From a virus, in IMG/VR virus record IMGVR_UViG_3300025674_000063, positions 1 through 51,504 of that record: DNA of 51,504 bases. The stretch is one strand, 5' to 3'. Shown here piece by piece: positions 7,830 to 16,572 of this stretch. The stretch's first letter is position 1, and every line of letters starts with the position of its first letter. The position numbers were made by a program, and so were the translations under genes. The notes beneath the pieces were generated by a model that saw only the letters and a list, made by a program, of their open reading frames with translations, was not told the origin of the DNA and did not search any database.

Positions 7830-7837
7830 TATTTAGA
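7830..7837 (-). promoter_or_regulatory. Late promoter for the minus-strand gp4-gp53 unit
   Basis: On the minus strand the sequence reads TCTAAATA then TAG, ending 24 nt before the gp4 ATG at 7806. With 7804-7811 it forms a compact divergent late-promoter pair. Confidence 0.5.
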
Positions 7838-7858
7838 GTGAGAAATTTATCGGAAATC

Positions 7859-8503
7859 ATGAGTAGAATAGGTGTAAAGGGCGGCATGGCTCTTACATCT
7901 TCTTATCGTGTTTACATCCAACCAAATACGAATGATACTGGTGGGCTTAGTTGGTATACAACTTGGAAAGAAGATAAAGAATGGATTGAATTTTTCTGTG
8001 ATGAAACTCAACTTCCAAATATACAAGCTCAGACTGGAATGCTGGCTGGTAGAGTTTTGGGTGAAGGTCAGTTCCAATATCCACACACTAGGATTCACTC
8101 TGATCTATCAATGAGTTTTATGTGTGATGCAGATATGACACCAATGAAATTTTTTACTGCATGGCACAATTATATTTTTTTTGGTGCAGCAGGTGATGAA
8201 ACTGGGTATGGAGTTATCTACACTGACAGCACCGATCCAGCCAAAGTAAGTGAACTGGCGACGCTTGGAACCCACAAATCTGTTCGCTTATCATATCCAG
8301 ATCAATATACTGCGAAAATTAGAGTTGTAAAAACTGAATTGGGAACTACTACCAATACAGATAGGGCATCAATCGGATTCGTTCTCCAAGATGCATATCC
8401 ATACAGTGTTGACACGGTTCCTCTAGCATATGGATCATCTCAACTAACAAAGGTCACTGTGAATTTTTATTATAAGAGACATGACCTTATTTTTGCTGGT
8501 TGA
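7859..8503 (+). CDS. 54: gp54 baseplate tail tube initiator
   Basis: Start taken at ATG 7859 (MSRIGVKGGMALTSSYRVYI); ATG 7886 (MALTSSYRV) is a good alternative with AAAGGG ahead. About 214 residues with a tail-tube-like fold: FFCDETQLPNIQAQTGMLAGRVLGEGQ is typical of the gp19/gp54 beta-sandwich loops, followed by FMCDADMTPMKFFTAWHNYIF, and VNFYYKRHDL at the end. gp54 sits on gp48 and nucleates the tube. It is divergent from gp4 and leads the hub genes. Confidence 0.78.
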   Translation: MSRIGVKGGMALTSSYRVYIQPNTNDTGGLSWYTTWKEDKEWIEFFCDETQLPNIQAQTGMLAGRVLGEGQFQYPHTRIHSDLSMSFMCDADMTPMKFFTAWHNYIFFGAAGDETGYGVIYTDSTDPAKVSELATLGTHKSVRLSYPDQYTAKIRVVKTELGTTTNTDRASIGFVLQDAYPYSVDTVPLAYGSSQLTKVTVNFYYKRHDLIFAG

Positions 8504-8569
8504 AATTGATTTTTCAATTCCATGAAACTGGGAAAAAAATTTCCGACAATTTTTACTTAAAAAAGTCGT
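8504..8569 (+). other. Leader/spacer with small hairpins before gp26
   Basis: AATTGA TTTT TCAATT (8504-8519 region) forms a 6-bp hairpin right after the gp54 stop, possibly a weak terminator. Further on, CGAC and GTCG pair around an A/T stretch (8543-8568). The string TAAAAA-GTCG also occurs at 4852-4862 next to the other terminator. Confidence 0.35.
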
Positions 8570-8581
8570 TCTAAATAAATA
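8570..8581 (+). promoter_or_regulatory. Late promoter for gp26
   Basis: Overlapping T4 late-like elements TCTAAATA (8570-8577) and AATAAATA (8574-8581), 21-25 nt before the gp26 ATG at 8602, with GAGG as ribosome binding site in between. Confidence 0.6.
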
Positions 8582-8601
8582 TACGATCTGAGGTTATTAT
8601 C

Positions 8602-9315
8602 ATGGCTTTGCCAAAGGTTGGTTATCCAACATACGAACTTGAACTGCCATCTACGGGGAAAACTGTAAAATATCGCCCATTTTTGGTAAAAGAAGAAAAA
8701 GTGCTTTTGCTGGCATTAGAGGCAGAAGATGAAAAGCAGATTCAACAAGCTGTCAAGGATTTGATCAAAAACTGCGTTTTGAGCAGAATTAAGGTAGATC
8801 AGCTTCCTATCTTTGATCTCGAATATTTGTTCCTGAATATTCGTGGTGCATCTATTGGAGAAAGTATCAGTTTGACTGTTACATGTCAAGATGACAATCA
8901 AACCAAAGTTGATGTAAGAATTCCAATTTCTGATATTCAAGTATACAAACCAGAAGGTCATTCTACCAAAGTTGAGTTTGATGAAGATTTTGGTGTTGTG
9001 ATGCGTTATCCTAGTATGCAAAGATTCATTGATTTGGACTTTTTGCAGAAAGACATGGATACTGAGGAAGTATTTGAGTTGATTGCAGAAAGCATCGATC
9101 AGATCTACCAGGGTGAAGAGGTCTATGATTCTACTACCACTACTAAGAAAGAATTTCGGGAATTTGTTGACAGTTTGACTTCTAAGCAGTTTGAAGAGTT
9201 GCAGAAATTTTACGAAACTTCTCCAAAACTGCGTCATGCGTTTAATGTCAAAAATCCCAACACTGGCGTAGAATCTGAGTACGTCTTGGAGGGTCTTCAG
9301 AGTTTTTTCGCGTAG
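8602..9315 (+). CDS. 26: gp26 baseplate hub chaperone-type protein
   Basis: 237 residues. It matches the T4 baseplate gp26 family: GYPTYELELPSTGKTVKYRPFLVKEEKVLLLALE near the N-terminus, then FDLEYLFLNIRGASIGESISLTVTC, and a helical C-terminal half. It is a hub assembly factor needed before gp27-gp5 and gp29 assemble. The last codons CAG AGT TTT TTC GCG TAG contain a T TTT TTC slippery heptamer (9303-9309) followed by an 11-bp hairpin, and the -1 frame stays open for 60 codons of conserved-looking sequence, so some ribosomes probably make a 296-residue fusion. Confidence 0.85.
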   Translation: MALPKVGYPTYELELPSTGKTVKYRPFLVKEEKVLLLALEAEDEKQIQQAVKDLIKNCVLSRIKVDQLPIFDLEYLFLNIRGASIGESISLTVTCQDDNQTKVDVRIPISDIQVYKPEGHSTKVEFDEDFGVVMRYPSMQRFIDLDFLQKDMDTEEVFELIAESIDQIYQGEEVYDSTTTTKKEFREFVDSLTSKQFEELQKFYETSPKLRHAFNVKNPNTGVESEYVLEGLQSFFA

Positions 9316-9342
9316 CACTCTTCCAAAATAATTTGGAGGGGT
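9303..9342 (+). promoter_or_regulatory. Programmed -1 ribosomal frameshift signal
   Basis: Slippery heptamer T TTT TTC in the gp26 frame at 9303-9309, 7-nt spacer, then stem ACTCTTCCAAA (9317-9327) / TTTGGAGGGGT (9332-9342), 11 bp with two T-G pairs and loop ATAA. The gp26 stop TAG is at 9313-9315, between slip site and stem. Layout is that of canonical X XXY YYZ bacterial/phage signals. Confidence 0.75.
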
Positions 9343-9491
9343 ATTACAGGGTCAATTTTGCCCTCATGCAGTACCATAAATATAGATTGAGTGATATTGA
9401 AAACTGGATCCCCTGGGAGCGTGAAATCTATGTTGCGTTCTTGATGCAGTATCTTGAAGAAGTCAAACAGCGCCAACAACAGCAGAAATAA
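9309..9491 (+). CDS. 51: gp51-like -1 frame extension of gp26
   Basis: Sixty codons in the -1 frame from CGC 9309 to TAA 9489-9491. They encode a compact helical segment with ALMQYHKYRLSDIENWIPWE and an EIYVAFLMQYLEEVKQ helix ending in a Gln-rich tail. This resembles the short gp51 (hub assembly catalyst) proteins annotated after gp26 in cyanophages, and the PWEREIY pattern of tail assembly chaperone T-domains. There is no convincing independent start: ATG 9367 would drop the first third and lacks a close ribosome binding site. Expression by frameshift is therefore proposed. Its stop overlaps the next ATG (TAATG). Confidence 0.65.
   Translation, partial: RVALFQNNLEGYYRVNFALMQYHKYRLSDIENWIPWEREIYVAFLMQYLEEVKQRQQQQK
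9375..9382 (+). promoter_or_regulatory. Possible internal late promoter
   Basis: CCATAAATATAG inside the gp51-like frame, identical in its core to the element at 7804. It could drive the 1014-residue gene at 9491, but it is also coding sequence. Confidence 0.3.
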
Positions 9492-12400
9492 TGGCAGGAT
9501 ATTCAACAACATATTCTGGGGACCTTACCACAACGATCGCTGGTAAGTTATATGCTGCTGTCAAAAAGCGTATTGAAAAAAATAGAGACAAAGCGGACGA
9601 AGAAAAAGAAGAATTGAAGTCTGCTACTAAAGAAGCAGAATCTAAAGTAATAACACCAACACCAACACCTGTCACCGACAAGTCTGGACGACAGTATGTG
9701 TCAAGAATGCTTGGAGGTGGTGTTGTATTGAAAATGATACAGCTTGAGTCAAAGGCAGCTCAGAACTTGCAGAGCATTAATGAAATTAAAGCGATTACTG
9801 CTCAAAACAATAAATTAATTGTAGATCACAATGAAATGTTGCTTGGCAAGCTTGATGCCTTGCTTGACATATATCAAAAAAAATTAGCACACGATAAAAA
9901 ACTTGCTGATGACGCCGAAACCGTCAATGCGAGTGGATCTGGCGGAGGAGCTGGTACAGCAGGGTATGTAAATAACATTCTCAAGAGACCTAAAAGTGTT
10001 GTTGGAAATCTTATTAAAGATTTACTCCTAAGAAGAGCAAAGTCTGCTATTGGTAGGGTGATACCCAGAAGACTGAGAGCAAGAGCCAGACTATTTGCTA
10101 GGGGACCACTTGGCAGGAGAATAGCACCCCTTGCTAGGGCAGCATTGAGACCTAGGGCAGCAGCAAAAACCGCACTAGTTAATTACGCAAAGCAGGGTGC
10201 AAAAAGATATGGTCTAAAATTTGGTACTAAAGCATTAGGAAAGACAGCTCTAAAGTCTGCTGGTAAAAAACTTCCATTTGGTATCGGTCTTGGTATTTCT
10301 GCAGTATTTGCAGCACAAAGACTATTTCAAAAACCACCCGATCCAATGGGTGCAGCATTGGAACTGGCATCTGGGGCAGCAGCATTTGTTCCTGGTGTTG
10401 GTACTGCTGCATCTTTGGCAATTGATGCTGGCATTGCAGCTAGAGACGCGACCAAAGATACTCAGAAATATGAAACAGGCACAGGATTAACTAAGAGAGG
10501 TCTCGCAATCCTCCACGGTACGGAACGAGTTGATAGAGTTGATCCTAAAACAGGACTGGCAACCAGTTTGATTGAATCATCTGGAAGTCAACTTGTGTCT
10601 GTAGCGATGAAATATGCGAGAGATGCTAAAGTAGATAATCATATTCTTCCAGAGGTTTCTAGATTACCATTTAAAATAGTAAATATTCCATTTTCTACTG
10701 GAATTAAAAGAAGTAAGTTAAAAACAACATCAACTGCGTTCTTTAAGAAATCTGATCAAAAATTATCTGCAGATACTGATTTTCGTACAGCAGAAGAAGC
10801 AGATGATGATACAACTCGCGGTAATAATGACCCAAGTCAAAGACCCAGGACTTTTATTGAAACGGCCTTAGAGATATTTAAACCTAAACCCCGTGGCGGA
10901 GGCGGTCAGCCTAGACTAACACAAAGAATTGGAAGTCAATCTCAAATTTGGAATAAAAATTTACCTGCTAATGCGGTTACATATGACCCTGCTCAGGGAA
11001 TTGATGCAAGCGGCGAACCTGGAGTTGACTTTAGTTATAATAACATCTATAAAAATTACGCGGCATTTGATGGTGAAGTTGTATCTGTGGGTCCGATCGC
11101 AGGCGCTTCTGGATATGGAGAATCTGTTGTTATTAGAAGTACAGATCCTTTCGAACCTTCAAGAAAATTTGATGCACTATATGCACACTTTGCTCCTGGA
11201 ACTGCAACAGTAGCTCCTGGACAAAAAGTTTCTGCAGGTGAGTACATAGGTCCAGTTGGATGGTTAGGACAATGGCCTGGCGGTAGTGCCGCGCCAGGTG
11301 CTGGTAGTATGCGTGGTCCACACACAAGTTTGGACTTTTTTGAACCAGATTCCGCCGCTGCGGCAAAAAATTACCGTAGATTGCAAAGATATATGCTTGA
11401 TCTGGAAGGAAAAGTTCCTCCATCAAAGCCTACGATTAAAGCATCTGGTAATAATGGAAACATTGGGGGACGCCCAAATGTTGATCAACCTAGTATGCCC
11501 AATTTGATCGCAGGATATGGATTGAGACCAGATGGAACTTCTGGAAATAATAAGCCTGGTGATACTAATAGGGGTCATGATGGAACTGAATATAAATTGG
11601 TTCCTAGACCTGGATATGGATATAATCAATGGGTTCCTATCAAAACAGCTTCTGCTAATACGCCAATGGTTGGTCGTGGAAGAACAGGTGGATCTCCTCG
11701 CAAGCCCCCAAAGGTTAGTGATAAAGATTTTGCCGCTTTAGTTGCAATATCTTCCTTGGAGGGTATAGGTGATCAGTCTAGAGTTGATGTAGCACAGTCT
11801 ATTATGAATAGACTTGGGGATGGTACATATGGCAGCACTCTTTTCAGTGTTATTACTGCAGATGCTCAATATCAACCAGCATATATCGATCCAAATGTAT
11901 CAAGCGGACCTGGAACAAAAACATCTCCAGAATGGAAGGCAATCACAGACAAAAAATCTGCTATTGCAGCAATGCAATCATATTATTGGAGAAGATATAA
12001 AAAACGTATTTCTTACAAGGAAATGCTAAATTTGTATGAGTCTACTCTTGCTGCAATGAAAAATCCCCTACTGCAAGCAGCAGCTGCTAAAAAACTTGGT
12101 GGAAGAACTGAATTTCTTGCAGGTGAAGTTAAGGGTTCTGATGTTGTTAGAAGAGAGGGTTATGGACATAATTCTTACTTTGCTGAGTATGGCAGTGGAA
12201 ATCAGTTATCTAGGGGTGCTATGCCATTTCCACAGAGACTTATTTCAAAACCAAAACCAAAACCCAGTCCAAATCCAACTCCTTCAAATCCAAAACGACC
12301 TTTCAGTTGGTGGGATTTTTTCACTGGCGGCAATCGATCAAGCATTCAATCTCAACAATTAATGGCATCAAGTGCAGATAATGAGTCTATTGAAGAAGGT

Positions 12401-12535
12401 TTATCTGTGCTCCCTATTGTGTTAAATAAGACAGTGATAGTAGAGAGACAAGTTTCTTCTTCTAGTGGATCTAGATCTTCTAGAGATTCTTCTTTTGATC
12501 CACTAGCATACCAAATGTCACGACTAGCAACCTAA
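9491..12535 (+). CDS. Large hub/tape-measure-like protein with peptidoglycan hydrolase domains
   Basis: 1014 residues. Order: an N-terminal motif YSTTYSGDLTTTIAGKLY shared with the next gene; a coiled-coil-rich region (to about 140); a very basic Arg/Ala segment (about 175-235); a hydrophobic Gly/Ala segment (about 255-320, LPFGIGLGISAVFAAQRLF and AAAFVPGVGTAASLAIDAG); an M23/LytM-like domain (about 495-645); and a SleB-type cell-wall hydrolase domain (about 740-905) with the expected Glu (E757 in ISSLEGIGDQ) and a C-terminal GYGHNSYFAEYG. The M23 zinc site is broken: E509 replaces the His of HxGxD and S613 the last His of HxH. Probably a tail lysin that opens host peptidoglycan on injection; hub versus tape-measure identity (gp29-like) is uncertain. 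Confidence 0.75.
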   Translation: MAGYSTTYSGDLTTTIAGKLYAAVKKRIEKNRDKADEEKEELKSATKEAESKVITPTPTPVTDKSGRQYVSRMLGGGVVLKMIQLESKAAQNLQSINEIKAITAQNNKLIVDHNEMLLGKLDALLDIYQKKLAHDKKLADDAETVNASGSGGGAGTAGYVNNILKRPKSVVGNLIKDLLLRRAKSAIGRVIPRRLRARARLFARGPLGRRIAPLARAALRPRAAAKTALVNYAKQGAKRYGLKFGTKALGKTALKSAGKKLPFGIGLGISAVFAAQRLFQKPPDPMGAALELASGAAAFVPGVGTAASLAIDAGIAARDATKDTQKYETGTGLTKRGLAILHGTERVDRVDPKTGLATSLIESSGSQLVSVAMKYARDAKVDNHILPEVSRLPFKIVNIPFSTGIKRSKLKTTSTAFFKKSDQKLSADTDFRTAEEADDDTTRGNNDPSQRPRTFIETALEIFKPKPRGGGGQPRLTQRIGSQSQIWNKNLPANAVTYDPAQGIDASGEPGVDFSYNNIYKNYAAFDGEVVSVGPIAGASGYGESVVIRSTDPFEPSRKFDALYAHFAPGTATVAPGQKVSAGEYIGPVGWLGQWPGGSAAPGAGSMRGPHTSLDFFEPDSAAAAKNYRRLQRYMLDLEGKVPPSKPTIKASGNNGNIGGRPNVDQPSMPNLIAGYGLRPDGTSGNNKPGDTNRGHDGTEYKLVPRPGYGYNQWVPIKTASANTPMVGRGRTGGSPRKPPKVSDKDFAALVAISSLEGIGDQSRVDVAQSIMNRLGDGTYGSTLFSVITADAQYQPAYIDPNVSSGPGTKTSPEWKAITDKKSAIAAMQSYYWRRYKKRISYKEMLNLYESTLAAMKNPLLQAAAAKKLGGRTEFLAGEVKGSDVVRREGYGHNSYFAEYGSGNQLSRGAMPFPQRLISKPKPKPSPNPTPSNPKRPFSWWDFFTGGNRSSIQSQQLMASSADNESIEEGLSVLPIVLNKTVIVERQVSSSSGSRSSRDSSFDPLAYQMSRLAT

Positions 12536-12538
12536 TCC

Positions 12539-14902
12539 ATGGCATCATATTCTTACACATATAGTGGAGATCTTACCACCACAGTTGCATCGTTTTTGTA
12601 TAACACGGTGCAGAATGCGCGTGGAGATGCAAAGCAAGAGAGGGCAACAGCAGAAAAGAAAGCAGCAAAATATGGTGTAGATCCACAACTAAAGCGTGGT
12701 GAGTTTTTTAAGCAGGCACTGCCATATAGATTTACTCCCAGCATGTTTAGGGAGAAAAAATTTAGTGACAAATTTAAGTATCCTGATTACTTTGCTAGAG
12801 GACAAAGATCTGAATTAGCATCTCCACTACCTTCAGATTATTATAACCGTGGTCAGAGCAGTCCAATCGGAGGATCATCTGCTCAAGCACAAGCACGCAG
12901 AGCAAGTCAACCATTTCCAATGGTTGCTGTTGGCGCACCTCTGAATCAACAGGTTCAGGCAAATACGCCAATGATGGCGTCTACCACTAAGTATGGCAGT
13001 ACGGTTAATGAAGACAAACCTGTAAAAGTTAAGGATGAAAAACTAGGCATTCTTTTTGCTAAAGTTGCTGAGTCTTTAGCAAGAACGGTAGCATCTGTTT
13101 CTGAACAACAGTCTGAAATTAATAGTGAGATTACTAGTGCAAAAGAATCTTCCATCGCTGTTGCAAAAGCACTGGAAGTTAATACTGATCTTGTATCTGA
13201 TAAACTAGATCAACTTATTAATGTATTGAATCAGCAACTTGCATTTGACAAGCAGAAAGTAGATGATGCTCAATCAAAAGAGAAACAAGACATTATAAGT
13301 AAAACTGAAAAAACTTCTGGTACGGATGAATATGCCGATCCATGGGAGGATGCATCTGCTGTTCAACAAAGAAATGATGCAGAAGATGACCTGACTGAAA
13401 GAATGAATCAGGATCCAAATATTCCTAAGGCAGCTGCTGGTGGAGTATTTACTGGACCTGATAGTGGATATCCAGTCCTTCTTCATGGTACAGAGTCTGT
13501 TCAACCAATAGACAATAATTATACTCAGGGTCAACCTCTTGCTACTGGCGGAGGAATACAGCAATTTGAATTAGGAACATCTGAAGGATCTGCTACTCCT
13601 GCAGTAACACCTACAACTAATATGATTGGTGGGCAGTCTCCATTAGTGTCTCCAACCAGAACTGAAAATCAAACTAATGATGCTTCTACCAAAGATTTGT
13701 TTGGTGCTTTAAGAGCAGTCAATCAAGTTGCTGGATTGTCAACAATGGCGATGGCATCTGATGCTGCAGAGGTTCTTCCAGATTCAGTTGGATTGAATAT
13801 ACCAATGCAAATGGTTACAAAACCAATTGCTGATGCATTCAATATTACTGATAAGATATCAAATTCTTTTGGATCTAGTAGAAAAAGCACTAGAAATAGT
13901 ATTGTTTCTAATATGTTTGCTGGCAATGCTGGCGGTGGTGACGGTGGCGGAATATTTTCTCCAATTATTAAGTTCTTTTCTTCTATAGGAGATAATATTG
14001 GAAAATTCTTTAATTTATTACGCGGCGCTGGTGGTGCATCTAGAGGAACTGGTGGTTCTGGAACAAAATACAGTGGTTCTACGGGAAGAACTGGAGGACC
14101 ATTCAGTTGGTTGCCTGGCACTGGTAGAGTCATGGCACCCAGCGGATCTCAATATGATTCTAGGGGAGGAACAGTACAGAAATTCTTTGGGATGACAGTT
14201 CCTGGTTCTTATCAGAGAACTGGATACAAACAAGAAGATATTGATAGATTTAACAGAACAAGTCCGACACAGTATCTTGAGCAATACAAGGCTCAACCAT
14301 TGGCTCCTAGTCCAGAACTTGAGGCGATGTACAGTAAGTATGGAATACAATACACCGATCCTGCACATAGAGTTCGCAGCAGAACAAAACCAAATCCAAA
14401 TGTGACTCCACAGCAAGGTGCTATTACTGGTGCAAACAATACAAGATTGAATCAGGCAATTCGTGATGCTCAACAAATTGGTGATAGGACTGGTACTCGC
14501 GCTCTGATGGATTCTACAGCAGACACTGCCATAAAAGCACAGAATAGGTATGATGTTTTGAGACAGTATATGCGTGACAATAACATGTCAGGTGCTGATC
14601 AAAATATGAATATCTATGGAAAACCCATGGGTGATCAGTCTAGTCTTGGAGCACCTGCTGCAAATAACATTGCACATTATGTTAGTAGACCAGAAAATAT
14701 GATGGCGTCTTTGGTTAATCATAATTCCATGGAAACCAAGATGAATTATGGCAGGTCGATGGATCCAGTCATAATAAATATGAGTAGTAATTCTGTAGGT
14801 AATGTTGCCCAGCGGGATGAAGTCAGTGCATTTGACACAATGGCAGATCCTGGCACAAAAACATATACTAATGCATATACTCCATCCTTCTTGTATTCAT
14901 GA
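12539..14902 (+). CDS. Hub/tape-measure-like paralogue without hydrolase domain
   Basis: 787 residues, 3 nt after the previous gene. It opens with YSYTYSGDLTTTVASFLYNT, nearly the same as the 1014-residue protein, and also shares a VLLHGTESVQPID segment (cf. AILHGTERVDRVD) and a coiled-coil stretch (about 165-250, FAKVAESLARTVASVSEQQ). A Gly-rich hinge lies near residues 460-530. No enzymatic domain is visible. The pair probably arose by duplication, one copy keeping muralytic domains. It directly precedes gp27 with an ATGA overlap, so a central hub or tape-measure role is likely. Confidence 0.7.
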   Translation: MASYSYTYSGDLTTTVASFLYNTVQNARGDAKQERATAEKKAAKYGVDPQLKRGEFFKQALPYRFTPSMFREKKFSDKFKYPDYFARGQRSELASPLPSDYYNRGQSSPIGGSSAQAQARRASQPFPMVAVGAPLNQQVQANTPMMASTTKYGSTVNEDKPVKVKDEKLGILFAKVAESLARTVASVSEQQSEINSEITSAKESSIAVAKALEVNTDLVSDKLDQLINVLNQQLAFDKQKVDDAQSKEKQDIISKTEKTSGTDEYADPWEDASAVQQRNDAEDDLTERMNQDPNIPKAAAGGVFTGPDSGYPVLLHGTESVQPIDNNYTQGQPLATGGGIQQFELGTSEGSATPAVTPTTNMIGGQSPLVSPTRTENQTNDASTKDLFGALRAVNQVAGLSTMAMASDAAEVLPDSVGLNIPMQMVTKPIADAFNITDKISNSFGSSRKSTRNSIVSNMFAGNAGGGDGGGIFSPIIKFFSSIGDNIGKFFNLLRGAGGASRGTGGSGTKYSGSTGRTGGPFSWLPGTGRVMAPSGSQYDSRGGTVQKFFGMTVPGSYQRTGYKQEDIDRFNRTSPTQYLEQYKAQPLAPSPELEAMYSKYGIQYTDPAHRVRSRTKPNPNVTPQQGAITGANNTRLNQAIRDAQQIGDRTGTRALMDSTADTAIKAQNRYDVLRQYMRDNNMSGADQNMNIYGKPMGDQSSLGAPAANNIAHYVSRPENMMASLVNHNSMETKMNYGRSMDPVIINMSSNSVGNVAQRDEVSAFDTMADPGTKTYTNAYTPSFLYS

Positions 14903-16341
14903 AAGCCTCTAATTTTGGGTTAAAATCGGTCAAAATTTGGAAGGTAGGTGCAGAATCTTCTGGAGATCCTACATACTGGATTTACAAATCTGGTGAGTCT
15001 GAAGGAACAGTCATCAATTTTCAGTATTTTGAATATCTATATGAAGAGATTGGATATAAAGCAACGCTGATTGTTCATGATAGATCTGCAAATATCATTA
15101 GCTCTATGCCCATTCAGGGATTTGAAAAAGTAACGATCGAAGTCGTTGATTATCTCGGAAAAGATCATGAATATGACTTTAGGGTATGGAGAGTCAGTAA
15201 TCGAGTAGAAACTTCTAACAAGAGAGTTTATACGCTTGGATTGGTTTCTGAAAGTTATTTGTTGAACGAAGGAATATTCGTTAATACAAAACTAGAAGGA
15301 ACATCAACTGATATTGTTAGAAAAATTCTCAAAGATTTTCTAAAAATTCCAGAAGCGAAAATGACTCTGGAAGATAGCATTAATATCTTTAAGTTTATTC
15401 CTGCCTCAAAGAATCCATTCTCTATTATTAGAGACTTGCAGGCAAAGACTATTGCAAAAGCAGCAGTTGAACCAAAAACCAAAAAATCTCAATCTGGAGC
15501 AACTGCATCAGGATCTAATCCTGTTAGATCTGATGCTCCAACGGACGCACAAAAATTGAAAGGTACTGCAGGATTTTTCTTTTTTGAAACTAAAGATGGG
15601 TTTACATTCAAAAGCATCGATGCTATAGTATCTGCTGATGAAACTAAATTTGGAGGATCACCACCAGTCACTGAATATGTGTACAAACCAGCGTTGATCG
15701 ACAAGACAGAAGCAGAAGATGATAGAAAAATTTTGAATGTTGCATTTCGATCTGAGATCGACATAATGAAGAAACTTCGTGAAGGAGCATACTCTTCATT
15801 GTGTGTCTTCTTCAACATAAATACTGGGAAGTACGAAGAGTACGTGTATAATCTAAAAGATATGTGGGACAACATGGCCCATCTAGGTGCTCAAACGAAG
15901 CTACCACAGGGGCAAGAAAAACTCTCCCAGTATCCAACTCGCATATTGTCTACAGTTGTAAATAACGAAAACTGGTATAACGGAACAGAAATAGCGTCCG
16001 AAGTTGGCGCAAGCGGCGATAATACCAATGCGGTAACGGATTCCCAGAAACAATACTTAGTCCAATCGATTGCTAGAGCAGGTATTCTAACCAATCAGCA
16101 ATTATCAATAGAAATAACTGGCAATCTTGATTTACGTGTAGGTAATAAAATTATAGTAAAGATACCAAACCAAGTTCCCAATGCAAGCAAGGAAGAATTA
16201 GGATCATATGATCCAGAGCACAGCGGTATCTATTTAATTAAAAAAATCAACCATCAGTTTGATTGTATATCTTTTACTTGTAGAACAGTCTTAGATCTCA
16301 TTAGAGATTCTAGTGGTTATGAAGAATCAAATGTAACATAG
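14899..16341 (+). CDS. 27: gp27 baseplate hub subunit
   Basis: 480 residues, overlapping the preceding stop (ATGA). It shows gp27/VgrG-type hub features: FQYFEYLYEEIGYKATLIVHD early beta-barrel strands, VTIEVVDYLGKDHEYDFRVWRVSNR, YTLGLVSESYLLNEG, and LTNQQLSIEITGNLDLRVGNKI with SGIYLIKKINHQFD at the C-terminal barrel. T4 gp27 is 391 residues; the extra length is a Ser/Ala/Thr linker at about 195-215. gp27 forms the trimeric hub that holds gp5 and adapts 6-fold to 3-fold symmetry. gp5 follows after the cp12 gene. Confidence 0.85.
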   Translation: MKASNFGLKSVKIWKVGAESSGDPTYWIYKSGESEGTVINFQYFEYLYEEIGYKATLIVHDRSANIISSMPIQGFEKVTIEVVDYLGKDHEYDFRVWRVSNRVETSNKRVYTLGLVSESYLLNEGIFVNTKLEGTSTDIVRKILKDFLKIPEAKMTLEDSINIFKFIPASKNPFSIIRDLQAKTIAKAAVEPKTKKSQSGATASGSNPVRSDAPTDAQKLKGTAGFFFFETKDGFTFKSIDAIVSADETKFGGSPPVTEYVYKPALIDKTEAEDDRKILNVAFRSEIDIMKKLREGAYSSLCVFFNINTGKYEEYVYNLKDMWDNMAHLGAQTKLPQGQEKLSQYPTRILSTVVNNENWYNGTEIASEVGASGDNTNAVTDSQKQYLVQSIARAGILTNQQLSIEITGNLDLRVGNKIIVKIPNQVPNASKEELGSYDPEHSGIYLIKKINHQFDCISFTCRTVLDLIRDSSGYEESNVT

Positions 16342-16348
16342 GAGGAAA

Positions 16349-16561
16349 ATGGAAAACATCGAAGCACATATTGAGGCAGACAAGGAAGAACTTGCCAACC
16401 CTCAACTTTCTGCACAACGCCGTCGTCACATTGAGGGCGAACTGGAAGAACTGCAAGCATATGCAGAGCGTCATCCAGAAGATGATCATGATCCCACTCC
16501 ACTTGAGTTGTATTGTGACACTCACCCAGATGCATCTGAGTGTAGAATTTACGAAGACTGA
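16349..16561 (+). CDS. cp12: CP12-like Calvin-cycle regulator
   Basis: 70 residues with AGGAGG directly upstream. The C-terminus, TPLELYCDTHPDASECRIYED (C56 and C65), is the CP12 signature: two cysteines around a Pro-Asp loop that form the redox-sensitive disulphide binding GAPDH. The N-terminal half is helical and charged (EEL-type helix, HIEGELEELQAYAERHPED) as in short cyanophage CP12 proteins that lack the first cysteine pair. Host CP12 inactivates GAPDH and PRK; phage versions are thought to shut carbon fixation and push carbon to the pentose phosphate pathway. Its position inside the late hub operon, between gp27 and gp5, is striking. Confidence 0.85.
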   Translation: MENIEAHIEADKEELANPQLSAQRRRHIEGELEELQAYAERHPEDDHDPTPLELYCDTHPDASECRIYED

Positions 16562-16572
16562 TACTTATTAAT

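Noticed and set aside
7807-7887. N-terminal extension of gp4
   Set aside because: It would run through the divergent promoter region; MAYSGLYKP at 7806 matches the family start.
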